Positions 5,864 to 12,541 of a DNA stretch of 12,541 bases are shown here, piece by piece. Both the position numbers and the translations under genes were made by a program. Below the pieces are notes generated by a model. The model worked only from the letters and a program-made list of their open reading frames with translations. It ran no database searches and was not told the DNA's origin. Each line of letters begins with the position of its first letter. The first letter of the stretch is position 1. The DNA is taken from contig WQRL01000016.1 of the NCBI GenBank assembly GCA_009786775.1, positions 1 through 12,541 on the forward strand. The letters run 5' to 3'. This DNA is from Oscillospiraceae bacterium (GTDB taxonomy: Bacteria > Bacillota > Clostridia > Oscillospirales > Oscillospiraceae).

Positions 5864-7492
5864 ATGCTTACTGAGCAAATGCTTGACTCAATAAAAAAAG
5901 TGGAGTCGTCAAGAACCGGCAGAATGACCTTTGAGCCGCAGCGCATGAGTGCGGAGCAAAAAGACACGCTCCTTAAAGAGTTTCACCCGGATTACAGGCC
6001 CGGTGGCTTTTCGGTTCTTGAAATAGGGCCGAATAAAGGTGAGAAGGTGCCTAATGAACTGTGCAGGCTCCTTCATTCCCGCAGCAAAATATCGGGAATT
6101 GAATTTGACTTTACCTGTATAGACTATGATGTGGATGTCTTAATAATTGGAGGCGGCGGCGCAGGTGCGTCGGCGGCAATTGAGGCGGACAATGCAGGCG
6201 CTAAAACAATGATAGTGACTAAGCTCAGGATGGGAGATGCCAACAGTATGATGGCTGAAGGCGGTATTCAAGCCGCTGACAAAGAAAATGATTCGGTGCA
6301 GCAGCACTACTTGGATGCTTTCGGCGGCGGGCACTACAAGGCCAAGCCGGAACTACTGAGGCGTTTAGTTATGGACGGGCCCGGGGCGGTCAAGTGGCTC
6401 TGCGACCTTGGCGTAATGTTTGATAAATACCCTGACGGCACTATGATTACGACCCATGGCGGCGGCACTTCGCGCAAGCGTATGCACGCCTGCGCCGATT
6501 ACACAGGTGCTGAAATAATGCGTGTGCTGCGCGACGAGGTGCAAAACCGGGGTATCCCAGTAGTGGAGTTTTGCGCAGTCTTGGAGCTTATACTCGATGA
6601 TAAAGGTAATGCGGCAGGCGCGGTTATGAAAAATATGGAAACAGGCCAGTATCTTATTGCCAGGGCAAAGACTGTGATTTTGGCCACAGGAGGTGCCGGG
6701 CGTCTGCACTACCAAGGCTTTCCCACAAGCAATCACTACGGTGCCACGGCGGATGGCCTTGTCATAGCATACCGTGCAGGCGCGAACCTTCTATACCCCG
6801 ACACCATACAGTACCACCCTACGGGAGTTGCGCTTCCCGAGCAGTTGTTTGGAGCCCTGGTTACAGAGAAAGTCCGTTCCCTGGGAGCCATGCTGGTGAA
6901 TATTGATGCGGAGGTGTTTGTCCATCCGCTTGAAACCCGCGATGTGGCCTGCGCAGCCGTGATACGTGAGTGCAGCGCGCACAAAAAAGGTGTTAAGACA
7001 CCTGCGGGAGAGGGGGTCTGGCTGGACACCCCTATGATTGAGCTAAAGCATGGAGCGGGAATGATAGAAAAGAGCCTGCCTGGGATGCTGCGCATGTACA
7101 TGAATTACGGTATAGACATGCGTAAAATGCCCCTCTTGGTCTACCCCACGTTCCACTACCAAAACGGCGGCATAGAAATAAATGCAGCAGGCACCACAGG
7201 TAAAATTTCGAACTTATTTGTAGCAGGGGAGGCCGTAGGCGGAATACATGGCCGCAACAGGCTAATGGGTAACTCCCTGCTGGATATTATAGTATTCGGC
7301 CGCCACACAGGCAAGATGGCAGCGGAGCTGGCCCCTAGTGTAAACTTGGGTGAACTGACCCTCTCTCATGTGGAAGAATATGCTAAGGCACTAAAGGATG
7401 CCGGAATTAATACAGGTATTACATCGCCTCAACTGCTGCCTGAGTACACCAGAAATGTGCGCAAACACTCGCGCCTATCCGATATTCAGTAA
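5864..7492 (+). CDS. frdA: Soluble fumarate reductase/succinate dehydrogenase-type flavoprotein
   Basis: FAD protein of 542 residues in the FrdA/SdhA/NadB family; likely reduces fumarate to succinate in the cytoplasm. The Rossmann motif GGGGAG is at 96-101, after a long N-terminal extension (about 1-88) that I recall from a bacterial subgroup of these proteins. Residues matching the E. coli FrdA catalytic set are all present: H318 (HPTG), E335 and R338 (TEKVR), R359 (TRDV), H431 (HYQNGG) and R465 (GRNRLMGNSL). The position that carries covalent FAD on His in membrane FrdA/SdhA (H-T-V-A-A-E-G-G) is N127 here (N-S-M-M-A-E-G-G), so FAD should be non-covalent, as in NadB. A strong ribosome site (GAGGGAGGGG, 5847-5856) lies 7 bases before ATG 5864. 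L-aspartate oxidase is the main alternative but no nadA or nadC is near. The substrate could also be another enoate, though the full dicarboxylate set favours fumarate. Confidence 0.88.
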   Translation: MLTEQMLDSIKKVESSRTGRMTFEPQRMSAEQKDTLLKEFHPDYRPGGFSVLEIGPNKGEKVPNELCRLLHSRSKISGIEFDFTCIDYDVDVLIIGGGGAGASAAIEADNAGAKTMIVTKLRMGDANSMMAEGGIQAADKENDSVQQHYLDAFGGGHYKAKPELLRRLVMDGPGAVKWLCDLGVMFDKYPDGTMITTHGGGTSRKRMHACADYTGAEIMRVLRDEVQNRGIPVVEFCAVLELILDDKGNAAGAVMKNMETGQYLIARAKTVILATGGAGRLHYQGFPTSNHYGATADGLVIAYRAGANLLYPDTIQYHPTGVALPEQLFGALVTEKVRSLGAMLVNIDAEVFVHPLETRDVACAAVIRECSAHKKGVKTPAGEGVWLDTPMIELKHGAGMIEKSLPGMLRMYMNYGIDMRKMPLLVYPTFHYQNGGIEINAAGTTGKISNLFVAGEAVGGIHGRNRLMGNSLLDIIVFGRHTGKMAAELAPSVNLGELTLSHVEEYAKALKDAGINTGITSPQLLPEYTRNVRKHSRLSDIQ

Positions 7493-7531
7493 TTTTGCCC
7501 AGAATCGGCGATGCTAATTATGAACAAATTG

Positions 7532-7560
7532 TTGACAAAATAAAGCGGTTCAGCTACACT
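7532..7560 (+). promoter_or_regulatory. Sigma-A-type promoter of mgtA
   Basis: A perfect -35 box TTGACA (7532-7537), a 17-base spacer, and a -10 box TACACT (7555-7560, four of six consensus bases). Transcription would begin near 7567, giving a leader of about 47 bases. It separates mgtA from the operon upstream, which has no clear terminator after its stop at 7492. Confidence 0.75.
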
Positions 7561-7565
7561 GGGCT

Positions 7566-7579
7566 TATGTAGGTACATA
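7566..7579. promoter_or_regulatory. Perfect palindrome at the mgtA transcription start, candidate operator
   Basis: TATGTA-GG-TACATA is a perfect 6-2-6 inverted repeat placed from about -1 to +13 relative to the predicted start. A dimeric repressor bound here would block initiation. No regulator gene lies in the window and I cannot match the site to a family. The TGTA-N2-TACA core has its half-sites in the opposite order to the CopY-type TACA-N2-TGTA operator. Confidence 0.45.
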
Positions 7580-7613
7580 GTTTCGTCCAGGATGTAAAGA
7601 AGAGGTAACCGCT

Positions 7614-10253
7614 ATGAGATTATTTAGAAGAGTTAACCCTCAGCTCCAGCACAAACAAAACGAAACCGAAGCTAACTTATGTAAGAGCGCATTTTTGCCT
7701 ATTGAAGAGCTATATGAGTCATTGTCAACATCTCCTGCGGGGCTTAGCGAAAAGCAAGCCGGGGAGATGCAAGCTGAGCATGGTGCTAATGTTATCACCA
7801 CAGGAAAGAATAACACTGTTTGGCACCGCCTGCTGGATTCAGTTGTAAATCCTTTTAATTTTGTGCTAATCGCTATTGCAGTAATAACGCTGTTTACAAA
7901 TGTAATCTATGCGCAGGAGCCTGACTATGTAACCATTATAATTATTCTCTCGCTAATTTCTATATCAAGTCTTGTAGCCTTTGTCCAAAGCCAGCGCTCA
8001 AACTCTGCTGCGGAAAAACTCTCAAAGATGATATCGAACAAAGCAGATGTCTATAGGGATGGCGATTTGCTTGAAATTGCAATGGATGCAATTGTGCCCG
8101 GAGACATTGTTAAACTGTCATCAGGGGATATGATTCCGGCAGATGTGCGCTTTTTGACGACTAAGGATATTTTTGTCGCCCAAGCTGCCCTTACGGGTGA
8201 ATCTAACCCTGTCGAGAAGTATAGCGATATCCGCAATGCCCCTGAGGATTCGCTTACAGATATATCAAATTTAGGATTCATGGGTACAAATATTGTAAGT
8301 GGCAGCGCAACCGCAGTTGTGCTGTCTACGGGAAACAGCACCTATGTGGGCTCAATGGCAAAGTCCCTGTCCGGCAATAGGTCGAAAAGCAGTTTTGAAA
8401 CAGGCGTTGACTCAGTGAGCAAGCTGCTAATCCGCCTCATGCTGGTAATGGTGCCAATTATTTTGCTTATTAACGGCTTTACTAAAAACGACTGGGGCAA
8501 CGCATTGTTGTTTGCCATCACTATTGCAGTGGGGCTGACACCTGAGATGCTGCCTGTGATAATGACCTCAACCCTTGCCAAAGGCGCCGTGGAAATGTCA
8601 AAAAATGAGGTTATTGTAAAAACTCTCAGTGCAATCCAGACTTTTGGTGAGATGGATATTCTCTGCACAGATAAGACGGGAACTCTTACAGAGGATAAAA
8701 TAATACTTGAAAAGTATATGGATGTACTCGGCGAAGATGATTTCCGCATATTGCGCCATGCTTACCTAAACAGCTATTTTCAAACAGGGCTTAAAAATCT
8801 CATCGACGTAGCCATTATTAGCCGTGCCGGCGAAAATGGCCTTGATGAGATTTTGCCAAATTACGAGAGAATCGACGAAATACCGTTTGATTTCACAAGG
8901 CGGCGGATGAGCGTGGTACTTGATGACAAGAACGGGAAGCACCAGCTAATAACAAAGGGTGCAGTTGAGGAAGTTATTTCTATTTGTTCATTTGTAGAGT
9001 GGCAAGGCTCCGTCCAGCCGCTGACGGATGAAATAAGAGAGCAAGCGCTCATGACCGCAGACAGACACAACGCAGATGGCCTGCGGATGATTGCCGTAGC
9101 ACAAAAAAACGAAGTGCCGGGTGTGGATGTGTTCGATGTTGAAGATGAGCAGGAAATGGTTTTGATAGGTTTTGTCGGTTTCTTAGACCCTCCTAAAGAA
9201 AGTGCGGCAACCGCAATAACCGCTTTGAGCGAATATGGGGTGCGGACTGTAGTTTTAACCGGCGACAGTGAAGGCGTTGCTGTTAAAGTGTGCAGAAAAG
9301 TTGGGATAGACACGTCCGAATTCCTGCTTGGCAAAGATGTCGAGGGCATGGACGACTCTGCTCTAAGCGAAGCCATTAAGACATGTGACCTGTTTGCAAA
9401 ACTTTCTCCGGCTCAAAAGGAGCGTGTTGTAAAGGCTTTTCGCAATAATGGCCACACTGTAGGGTATATGGGTGATGGAATTAATGATGCCCTGCCTTTG
9501 CATCAAGCCGACGTTGCGATATCGGTGGATAGCGCTGTTGACATAGCTAAAGAAACTGCCGACATAATTTTGCTCAAGAAGGATCTTATGGTTTTGAAAG
9601 AAGGAGTCCTTGACGGGCGCAGAACATTCGGCAACATTGTAAAATACATCAAAATGGCCGCCAGCGGCAATTTTGGCAATATGATTTCAGTCATAGCTGC
9701 TTCGATATTCATGCCTTTTTTGCCCATGCTCCCTCTTCAAATTTTGGCGCAAAATATGCTGTGTGACTTCTCGCAAATGGGCATACCATTTGACAAGGTT
9801 GATAAGGAATACCTCGCAAAGCCAAGAAAATGGGAAACCAAGTCTATAAAGACCTTCCTAGGGTTTATGGGGCCTTTGAGTTCGATTTTTGATATATTAT
9901 GCTTCTTGGTTATGTGGTTTATTATCGGTGCAAACAGCGGTGAGCAGGCTCCTTTGTTCCAAGCTGGATGGTTTGTTTTCGGCACTGTTTCTCAGGTGCT
10001 TGTAATTCATATGATCCGTACTGGGAAAATGCCGTTTGTACATAGTGTTGCAGCCACGCCGCTTTTGATTTCAACCATACTAATTGCTGTTGTTGCAATA
10101 GTAATCGGTTTTTCGGTGCTGGCAAATGGCCTGCATATGACGGCTTTGCCGGTAAGTGTCATACCTTGGCTTGTCATACTTCTTCTAGGGTACTGCTTAT
10201 CGACGCAGCTTCTAAAAACATTTTATATCAAGCGCTATGGTGAGTGGCTGTAG
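7614..10253 (+). CDS. mgtA: Magnesium-translocating P-type ATPase MgtA
   Basis: Membrane P3B-type ATPase of 879 residues, near the usual MgtA length of about 900; imports Mg2+ using ATP. The actuator loop TGES is at 194-197, the phosphorylated Asp is D353 in DKTGTLTED, the nucleotide-domain KGA is at 448-450, TGD at 549-551 and the hinge GDGINDA at 620-626. MgtA-specific stretches include VNPFN (78-82), AVGLTPEMLP (305-314), LNSYFQTGLKN (385-395) and PFLPMLPLQIL (701-711). About ten membrane segments fit: two near 82-125, two near 270-316, and six after 685. ATG 7614 has the ribosome site AGAGGT (7601-7606) 7 bases upstream. The leader is too short for the M-box riboswitch that controls many Clostridia Mg2+ transporters; regulation is more likely through the palindrome at the promoter. 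The coding sequence looks more AT-rich than the operon before it. There is no functional link to its neighbours that I can see. Confidence 0.95.
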   Translation: MRLFRRVNPQLQHKQNETEANLCKSAFLPIEELYESLSTSPAGLSEKQAGEMQAEHGANVITTGKNNTVWHRLLDSVVNPFNFVLIAIAVITLFTNVIYAQEPDYVTIIIILSLISISSLVAFVQSQRSNSAAEKLSKMISNKADVYRDGDLLEIAMDAIVPGDIVKLSSGDMIPADVRFLTTKDIFVAQAALTGESNPVEKYSDIRNAPEDSLTDISNLGFMGTNIVSGSATAVVLSTGNSTYVGSMAKSLSGNRSKSSFETGVDSVSKLLIRLMLVMVPIILLINGFTKNDWGNALLFAITIAVGLTPEMLPVIMTSTLAKGAVEMSKNEVIVKTLSAIQTFGEMDILCTDKTGTLTEDKIILEKYMDVLGEDDFRILRHAYLNSYFQTGLKNLIDVAIISRAGENGLDEILPNYERIDEIPFDFTRRRMSVVLDDKNGKHQLITKGAVEEVISICSFVEWQGSVQPLTDEIREQALMTADRHNADGLRMIAVAQKNEVPGVDVFDVEDEQEMVLIGFVGFLDPPKESAATAITALSEYGVRTVVLTGDSEGVAVKVCRKVGIDTSEFLLGKDVEGMDDSALSEAIKTCDLFAKLSPAQKERVVKAFRNNGHTVGYMGDGINDALPLHQADVAISVDSAVDIAKETADIILLKKDLMVLKEGVLDGRRTFGNIVKYIKMAASGNFGNMISVIAASIFMPFLPMLPLQILAQNMLCDFSQMGIPFDKVDKEYLAKPRKWETKSIKTFLGFMGPLSSIFDILCFLVMWFIIGANSGEQAPLFQAGWFVFGTVSQVLVIHMIRTGKMPFVHSVAATPLLISTILIAVVAIVIGFSVLANGLHMTALPVSVIPWLVILLLGYCLSTQLLKTFYIKRYGEWL

Positions 10254-10277
10254 TTTCTGCCCCTTGCCCCCCCTATA

Positions 10278-10320
10278 CGGTCAATGCCCACACCGTCCCC
10301 TATGGTGTGGGCATTGTCCG
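10278..10320 (+). terminator. Strong hairpin after mgtA, probable terminator
   Basis: CAATGCCCACACC (10282-10294) pairs perfectly with GGTGTGGGCATTG (10304-10316) around a 9-base loop. After one T-T mismatch, CGG/CCG adds three more pairs. It starts 25 bases after the mgtA stop. The sequence after it on the plus strand (ATTTAGGAG) is only weakly T-rich, so it is not a textbook intrinsic terminator, but its place between convergent genes supports the role. Confidence 0.6.
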
Positions 10321-10336
10321 ATTTAGGAGTTTACAA

Positions 10337-10358
10337 AATCAGTTGTCAAAGACTGATT
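10337..10358 (-). terminator. Weak hairpin with T-run, possible terminator of the SLH gene
   Basis: AATCAGT (10337-10343) pairs with ACTGATT (10352-10358) around 8 bases. Read on the minus strand, the stem runs into TTTTG, as expected for a weak intrinsic terminator 37 bases after the stop of the minus-strand gene. The stem is short and AT-rich. Confidence 0.35.
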
Positions 10359-10394
10359 AGGTAACTTATGGTATGCGAGGGGTAGTAGCAAGGG

Positions 10395-12541
10395 CTATCT
10401 TACGGTTTCTGTAATGAAGCGCATGAGCATTGCCGCAGCTTCGGCCCTTGTCGCAAAGCCTCCAGGGGCTAGGGTTGTTTCTGTGCGGCCTGTTATGATG
10501 CCTTCGGCATTTGCCCAAATCTTGGCATCCAAGGCCCAGTCAGATACAGTGTGAGCATCTGCAAATGTGGCGGTAAATGTGCTGTGTGACGTGTAAACGT
10601 CCAAGTATCTTGCAAAATTGCGCATTATAACCGCAAGCTGCTCACGTGTAACATTCTCGCCAGGGGCAAAGAGCCCGTTAGCGTGACCTCTGACAATTCC
10701 GTTTGCCTCTGCCCATGCAATGGCATCTGTGTACCAGCGGTTTGAGGCCACGTCAGGAAATGAGTTGCTTTCTGCTGGGGCAGGCTCATTTTGCATGCGC
10801 CACAGCATTGTTACTATCATCGCGCGGGATAGATTGGTGTTTGGTGAAAATACATTGCCGGCCACGCCTTGCATGATGCCGCTAATGTTTGCAAATCTAA
10901 CAGCTCCAAAGAACCAGTCGCCAGAGTTTACATCGGCAAATGGGTTTTCCCAAGTTTCTAAATCTGCCAAAGGAATATCTGCACCCGGGATTGTAACTTG
11001 CCCTCCAGGCTGTGTCACCGTACCACCCGGAGGAGGTGTGGCACCTGGTGTGCCTGGTGCGCCTGAGCCTGGGGCGCCCGTACCCGGGGTGTCTGCGCCT
11101 GGCCCGCCGGCTGCGTGGTCACCGCCGATATCTGCACCTAAATCGCGTGTGAACAGCCATTCAACCACATCGCCATCGCCCAGGTTATATAGTGATGACG
11201 AAAAGTTTGGAAATACGCCGTTGACTCTGAACATCCAACCCGAAAGTGGCCCATCGTCGAACTCACCCCAGCCATTTATTGCTGCTACGTATCTGCCAGG
11301 AATAGTTGGATGCCCTGTCGAACGGATTTCAAGGCCTGTCCTGCGCAGCAAACTGTATGCTGTTTCGCCGGGCTGGAGCACAAACTCCTGTGCTGCAAAG
11401 AACACCCTGGTCTGCCCGGCCCTTGCATTCGGATCTATGACGCTTATGACTGCCCTAGGCTGCGGTGGCGGAGCACCGGCACCATTGCCTCCGCCCTGAG
11501 GCGCACTTACTGTTACAACCGCTACGCTCGACGTTACAGGTGTTGCATTTTGCGCTGAAATTACAACATATAAGAAATGCGTGCCTTGGGCAAGATTTGG
11601 CGGGAGAGTGAAGCTGGCGGATGTTGCACCTTCTATCGGCGTGCCGCCCGTAGCTGCGTTTACAGTGTTTCTATACCACTGGAAGTGAAGCTCCGCTTCA
11701 GGTGTCACCGTAGCTGTGACACTCAGGCTGGCCGTTATGCTGCCTGCCGTCACTGACGCATTTTGCGGCTGCGCACTAATCAGGATGACAGGGGTTGTGG
11801 GATCTGTAATTATCGGGTCTGAATCAAACATGTCAGACATATCATACAGGCGGGTTTGATTGTTTAGGAATCTGAAGTAGGCTACCAAGGCATATGCTGC
11901 CTGATCTGTTGACATAGCGTTAGTTCCGGTGCTTGTGAGCTGGTTTCTAAAGCCGCCGCCTTGGACATAAAATGCCAGTAGCGCACAAATCATGGTGTTG
12001 CCGTTTTTGATGAATCGCTCATCTTCCATCGGGTCTATGCCGAGGGCGGTAAGAGCCACTATGCCTTGAGCAATCGCTTCGCTGCTGCTGCCGAATCCTC
12101 CATTTGCGTTTTGTCTTGCAGAAGCCTGTGCAAGCGCACGGTCTATGGCTGCTGTGACATCTGCGCGGGTGTTATAATACGGTGCAAGGGCCTGGATTAC
12201 CATGAAGGTGGTGTCGTGGTCATAGTTTGCCCCCATAAGCGCCCAGCCGCCGCCGTCGAGTTCTGCCGCGAGCAGCCTTGCAATTAGGTTTTCTCTTGTT
12301 GTCTGTACTCCAGTGCCGTTAATAGGCCTGTTTTCTTCTGTGGCTATCGGAATATCCCAGTTGTTTGCATCAAATGCTATGAGTGCAAAGGCTGTTGAGT
12401 TAACCCCTTGCCATGTTGTCCAGCCGTAGTCTGAGAGCGGGGCGAGGAAGTTAAAGCCTTCTACATCGCGGGGGTCTACGCCTAGCGAAGCAAGTGTAAT
12501 TGCCACTCTCTGGTTATCTGTTGCGCGGCGGGTGTGAATCT
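10395..12541 (-). CDS. SLH-anchored surface protein with toroid, Ig-like and DUF4430 domains, 5' end outside window
   Basis: The minus-strand frame is open to the window edge. The GTG at 12506-12504 is internal: the 11 codons before it (IHTRRATDNQR) continue the repeat, so the start and any signal peptide lie beyond the window. Numbering from that GTG: residues 1-225 are alpha-alpha toroid repeats of the squalene cyclase/prenyltransferase type (LGVDP 8-12, GGGWAL 85-90, NGGFGS 135-140, LGIDP 155-159, GGGF 183-186); 238-334 an Ig-like beta domain; 358-455 a DUF4430-type domain (SGWMFRVNG 422-430, LGDGDVVEW 442-450); 456-512 a Pro/Gly/Thr-rich linker; and three SLH repeats at about 522-575, 582-640 and 645-703. 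SLH repeats bind cell-wall polysaccharide, so the protein is displayed outside the cell with its C-terminus at the wall. Toroid plus DUF4430 is the layout of intrinsic factor and transcobalamin, so corrinoid binding is possible but unproven. It converges on mgtA. Confidence 0.88.
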   Translation of the reverse strand, partial: IHTRRATDNQRVAITLASLGVDPRDVEGFNFLAPLSDYGWTTWQGVNSTAFALIAFDANNWDIPIATEENRPINGTGVQTTRENLIARLLAAELDGGGWALMGANYDHDTTFMVIQALAPYYNTRADVTAAIDRALAQASARQNANGGFGSSSEAIAQGIVALTALGIDPMEDERFIKNGNTMICALLAFYVQGGGFRNQLTSTGTNAMSTDQAAYALVAYFRFLNNQTRLYDMSDMFDSDPIITDPTTPVILISAQPQNASVTAGSITASLSVTATVTPEAELHFQWYRNTVNAATGGTPIEGATSASFTLPPNLAQGTHFLYVVISAQNATPVTSSVAVVTVSAPQGGGNGAGAPPPQPRAVISVIDPNARAGQTRVFFAAQEFVLQPGETAYSLLRRTGLEIRSTGHPTIPGRYVAAINGWGEFDDGPLSGWMFRVNGVFPNFSSSLYNLGDGDVVEWLFTRDLGADIGGDHAAGGPGADTPGTGAPGSGAPGTPGATPPPGGTVTQPGGQVTIPGADIPLADLETWENPFADVNSGDWFFGAVRFANISGIMQGVAGNVFSPNTNLSRAMIVTMLWRMQNEPAPAESNSFPDVASNRWYTDAIAWAEANGIVRGHANGLFAPGENVTREQLAVIMRNFARYLDVYTSHSTFTATFADAHTVSDWALDAKIWANAEGIITGRTETTLAPGGFATRAEAAAMLMRFITETVR

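Noticed and set aside
7497..7564. Inverted repeat GCCCAG...CTGGGC flanking the mgtA promoter
   Set aside because: Only six pairs with a 56-base loop; expected by chance and no T-run to make it a terminator of the operon upstream.
7567..7597. Two minimal start-stop pairs, ATGTAG (7567-7572) and ATGTAA (7592-7597), in the mgtA leader
   Set aside because: Neither has a usable ribosome site; the first is part of the palindrome and the second is likely chance.
8861..9376. 171-codon Ser/Thr-rich frame antisense to mgtA
   Set aside because: The Ser-rich composition is typical of a reverse-complement shadow, and the sense strand encodes the conserved P-type ATPase domains.
10345..10350. TTGACA on the minus strand in the convergent gap
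   Set aside because: The 17-base-spaced -10 would be CTAAAT, a poor match, and the promoter would fire into the end of mgtA with no gene to serve.
10284..10364. Small plus-strand frame of 26 codons after mgtA
   Set aside because: Starts inside the hairpin stem, lacks a ribosome site and has no recognisable features.
10720..11499. Open frame of 259 codons on the plus strand with a Pro/Gly-rich, collagen-like middle
   Set aside because: It is antisense to the DUF4430, linker and SLH-coding part of the minus-strand gene. Its Pro/Gly look comes from the GC-rich linker, and it has no domain or ribosome site.

Overview
The window looks like chromosome from a strictly anaerobic, Gram-positive bacterium of the Clostridia type. 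The clues are a flavin-based electron-bifurcation (Hdr-Flx) operon crowded with iron-sulfur proteins, strong Shine-Dalgarno sites, and a large S-layer-homology (SLH) surface protein of a kind common in Clostridia. This assignment is an inference from gene content; there is no rRNA or other marker in the window.

Region 1 (1-7492, plus strand) is one co-directional run of seven genes: hdrA (its 5' end lies before the window), a flxD/mvhD-type gene, two 4Fe-4S dicluster genes of the FlxC and FlxB types, flxA (FAD/NAD/2Fe-2S), a gap of 112 bases with repeats, then an iron-sulfur subunit and a flavoprotein of a soluble fumarate-reductase-like enzyme. The first five genes overlap end to end. No HdrB, no HdrC and no membrane anchor is encoded in the visible part of the run. 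The simplest reading is a cytoplasmic complex. FlxA takes electrons from NADH, FlxB/C/D-type proteins carry them to the HdrA flavin, and HdrA splits them between ferredoxin and the fumarate-reductase module, which stands where HdrBC would normally be. That would be an electron-bifurcating NADH:fumarate/ferredoxin oxidoreductase. The coupling is inferred from gene order and has not been demonstrated here.

Region 2 (7493-10253, plus strand) is an independent unit: a well-formed sigma-A-type promoter, a perfect 14-base palindrome at the expected transcription start, and mgtA, a P-type Mg2+ ATPase. The short leader leaves no room for an M-box riboswitch.

Region 3 (10254-10394) is a convergent intergenic gap with two hairpins that probably end transcription from both sides.

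Region 4 (10395-12541, minus strand) is the 3' part of a large secreted protein: alpha-alpha toroid repeats, an Ig-like domain, a DUF4430 domain, a Pro/Gly-rich linker and three SLH repeats. The toroid plus DUF4430 pairing resembles the layout of transcobalamin/intrinsic factor, so a cell-wall-anchored corrinoid-binding role is possible. No tRNA, rRNA, CRISPR array or insertion sequence was seen.
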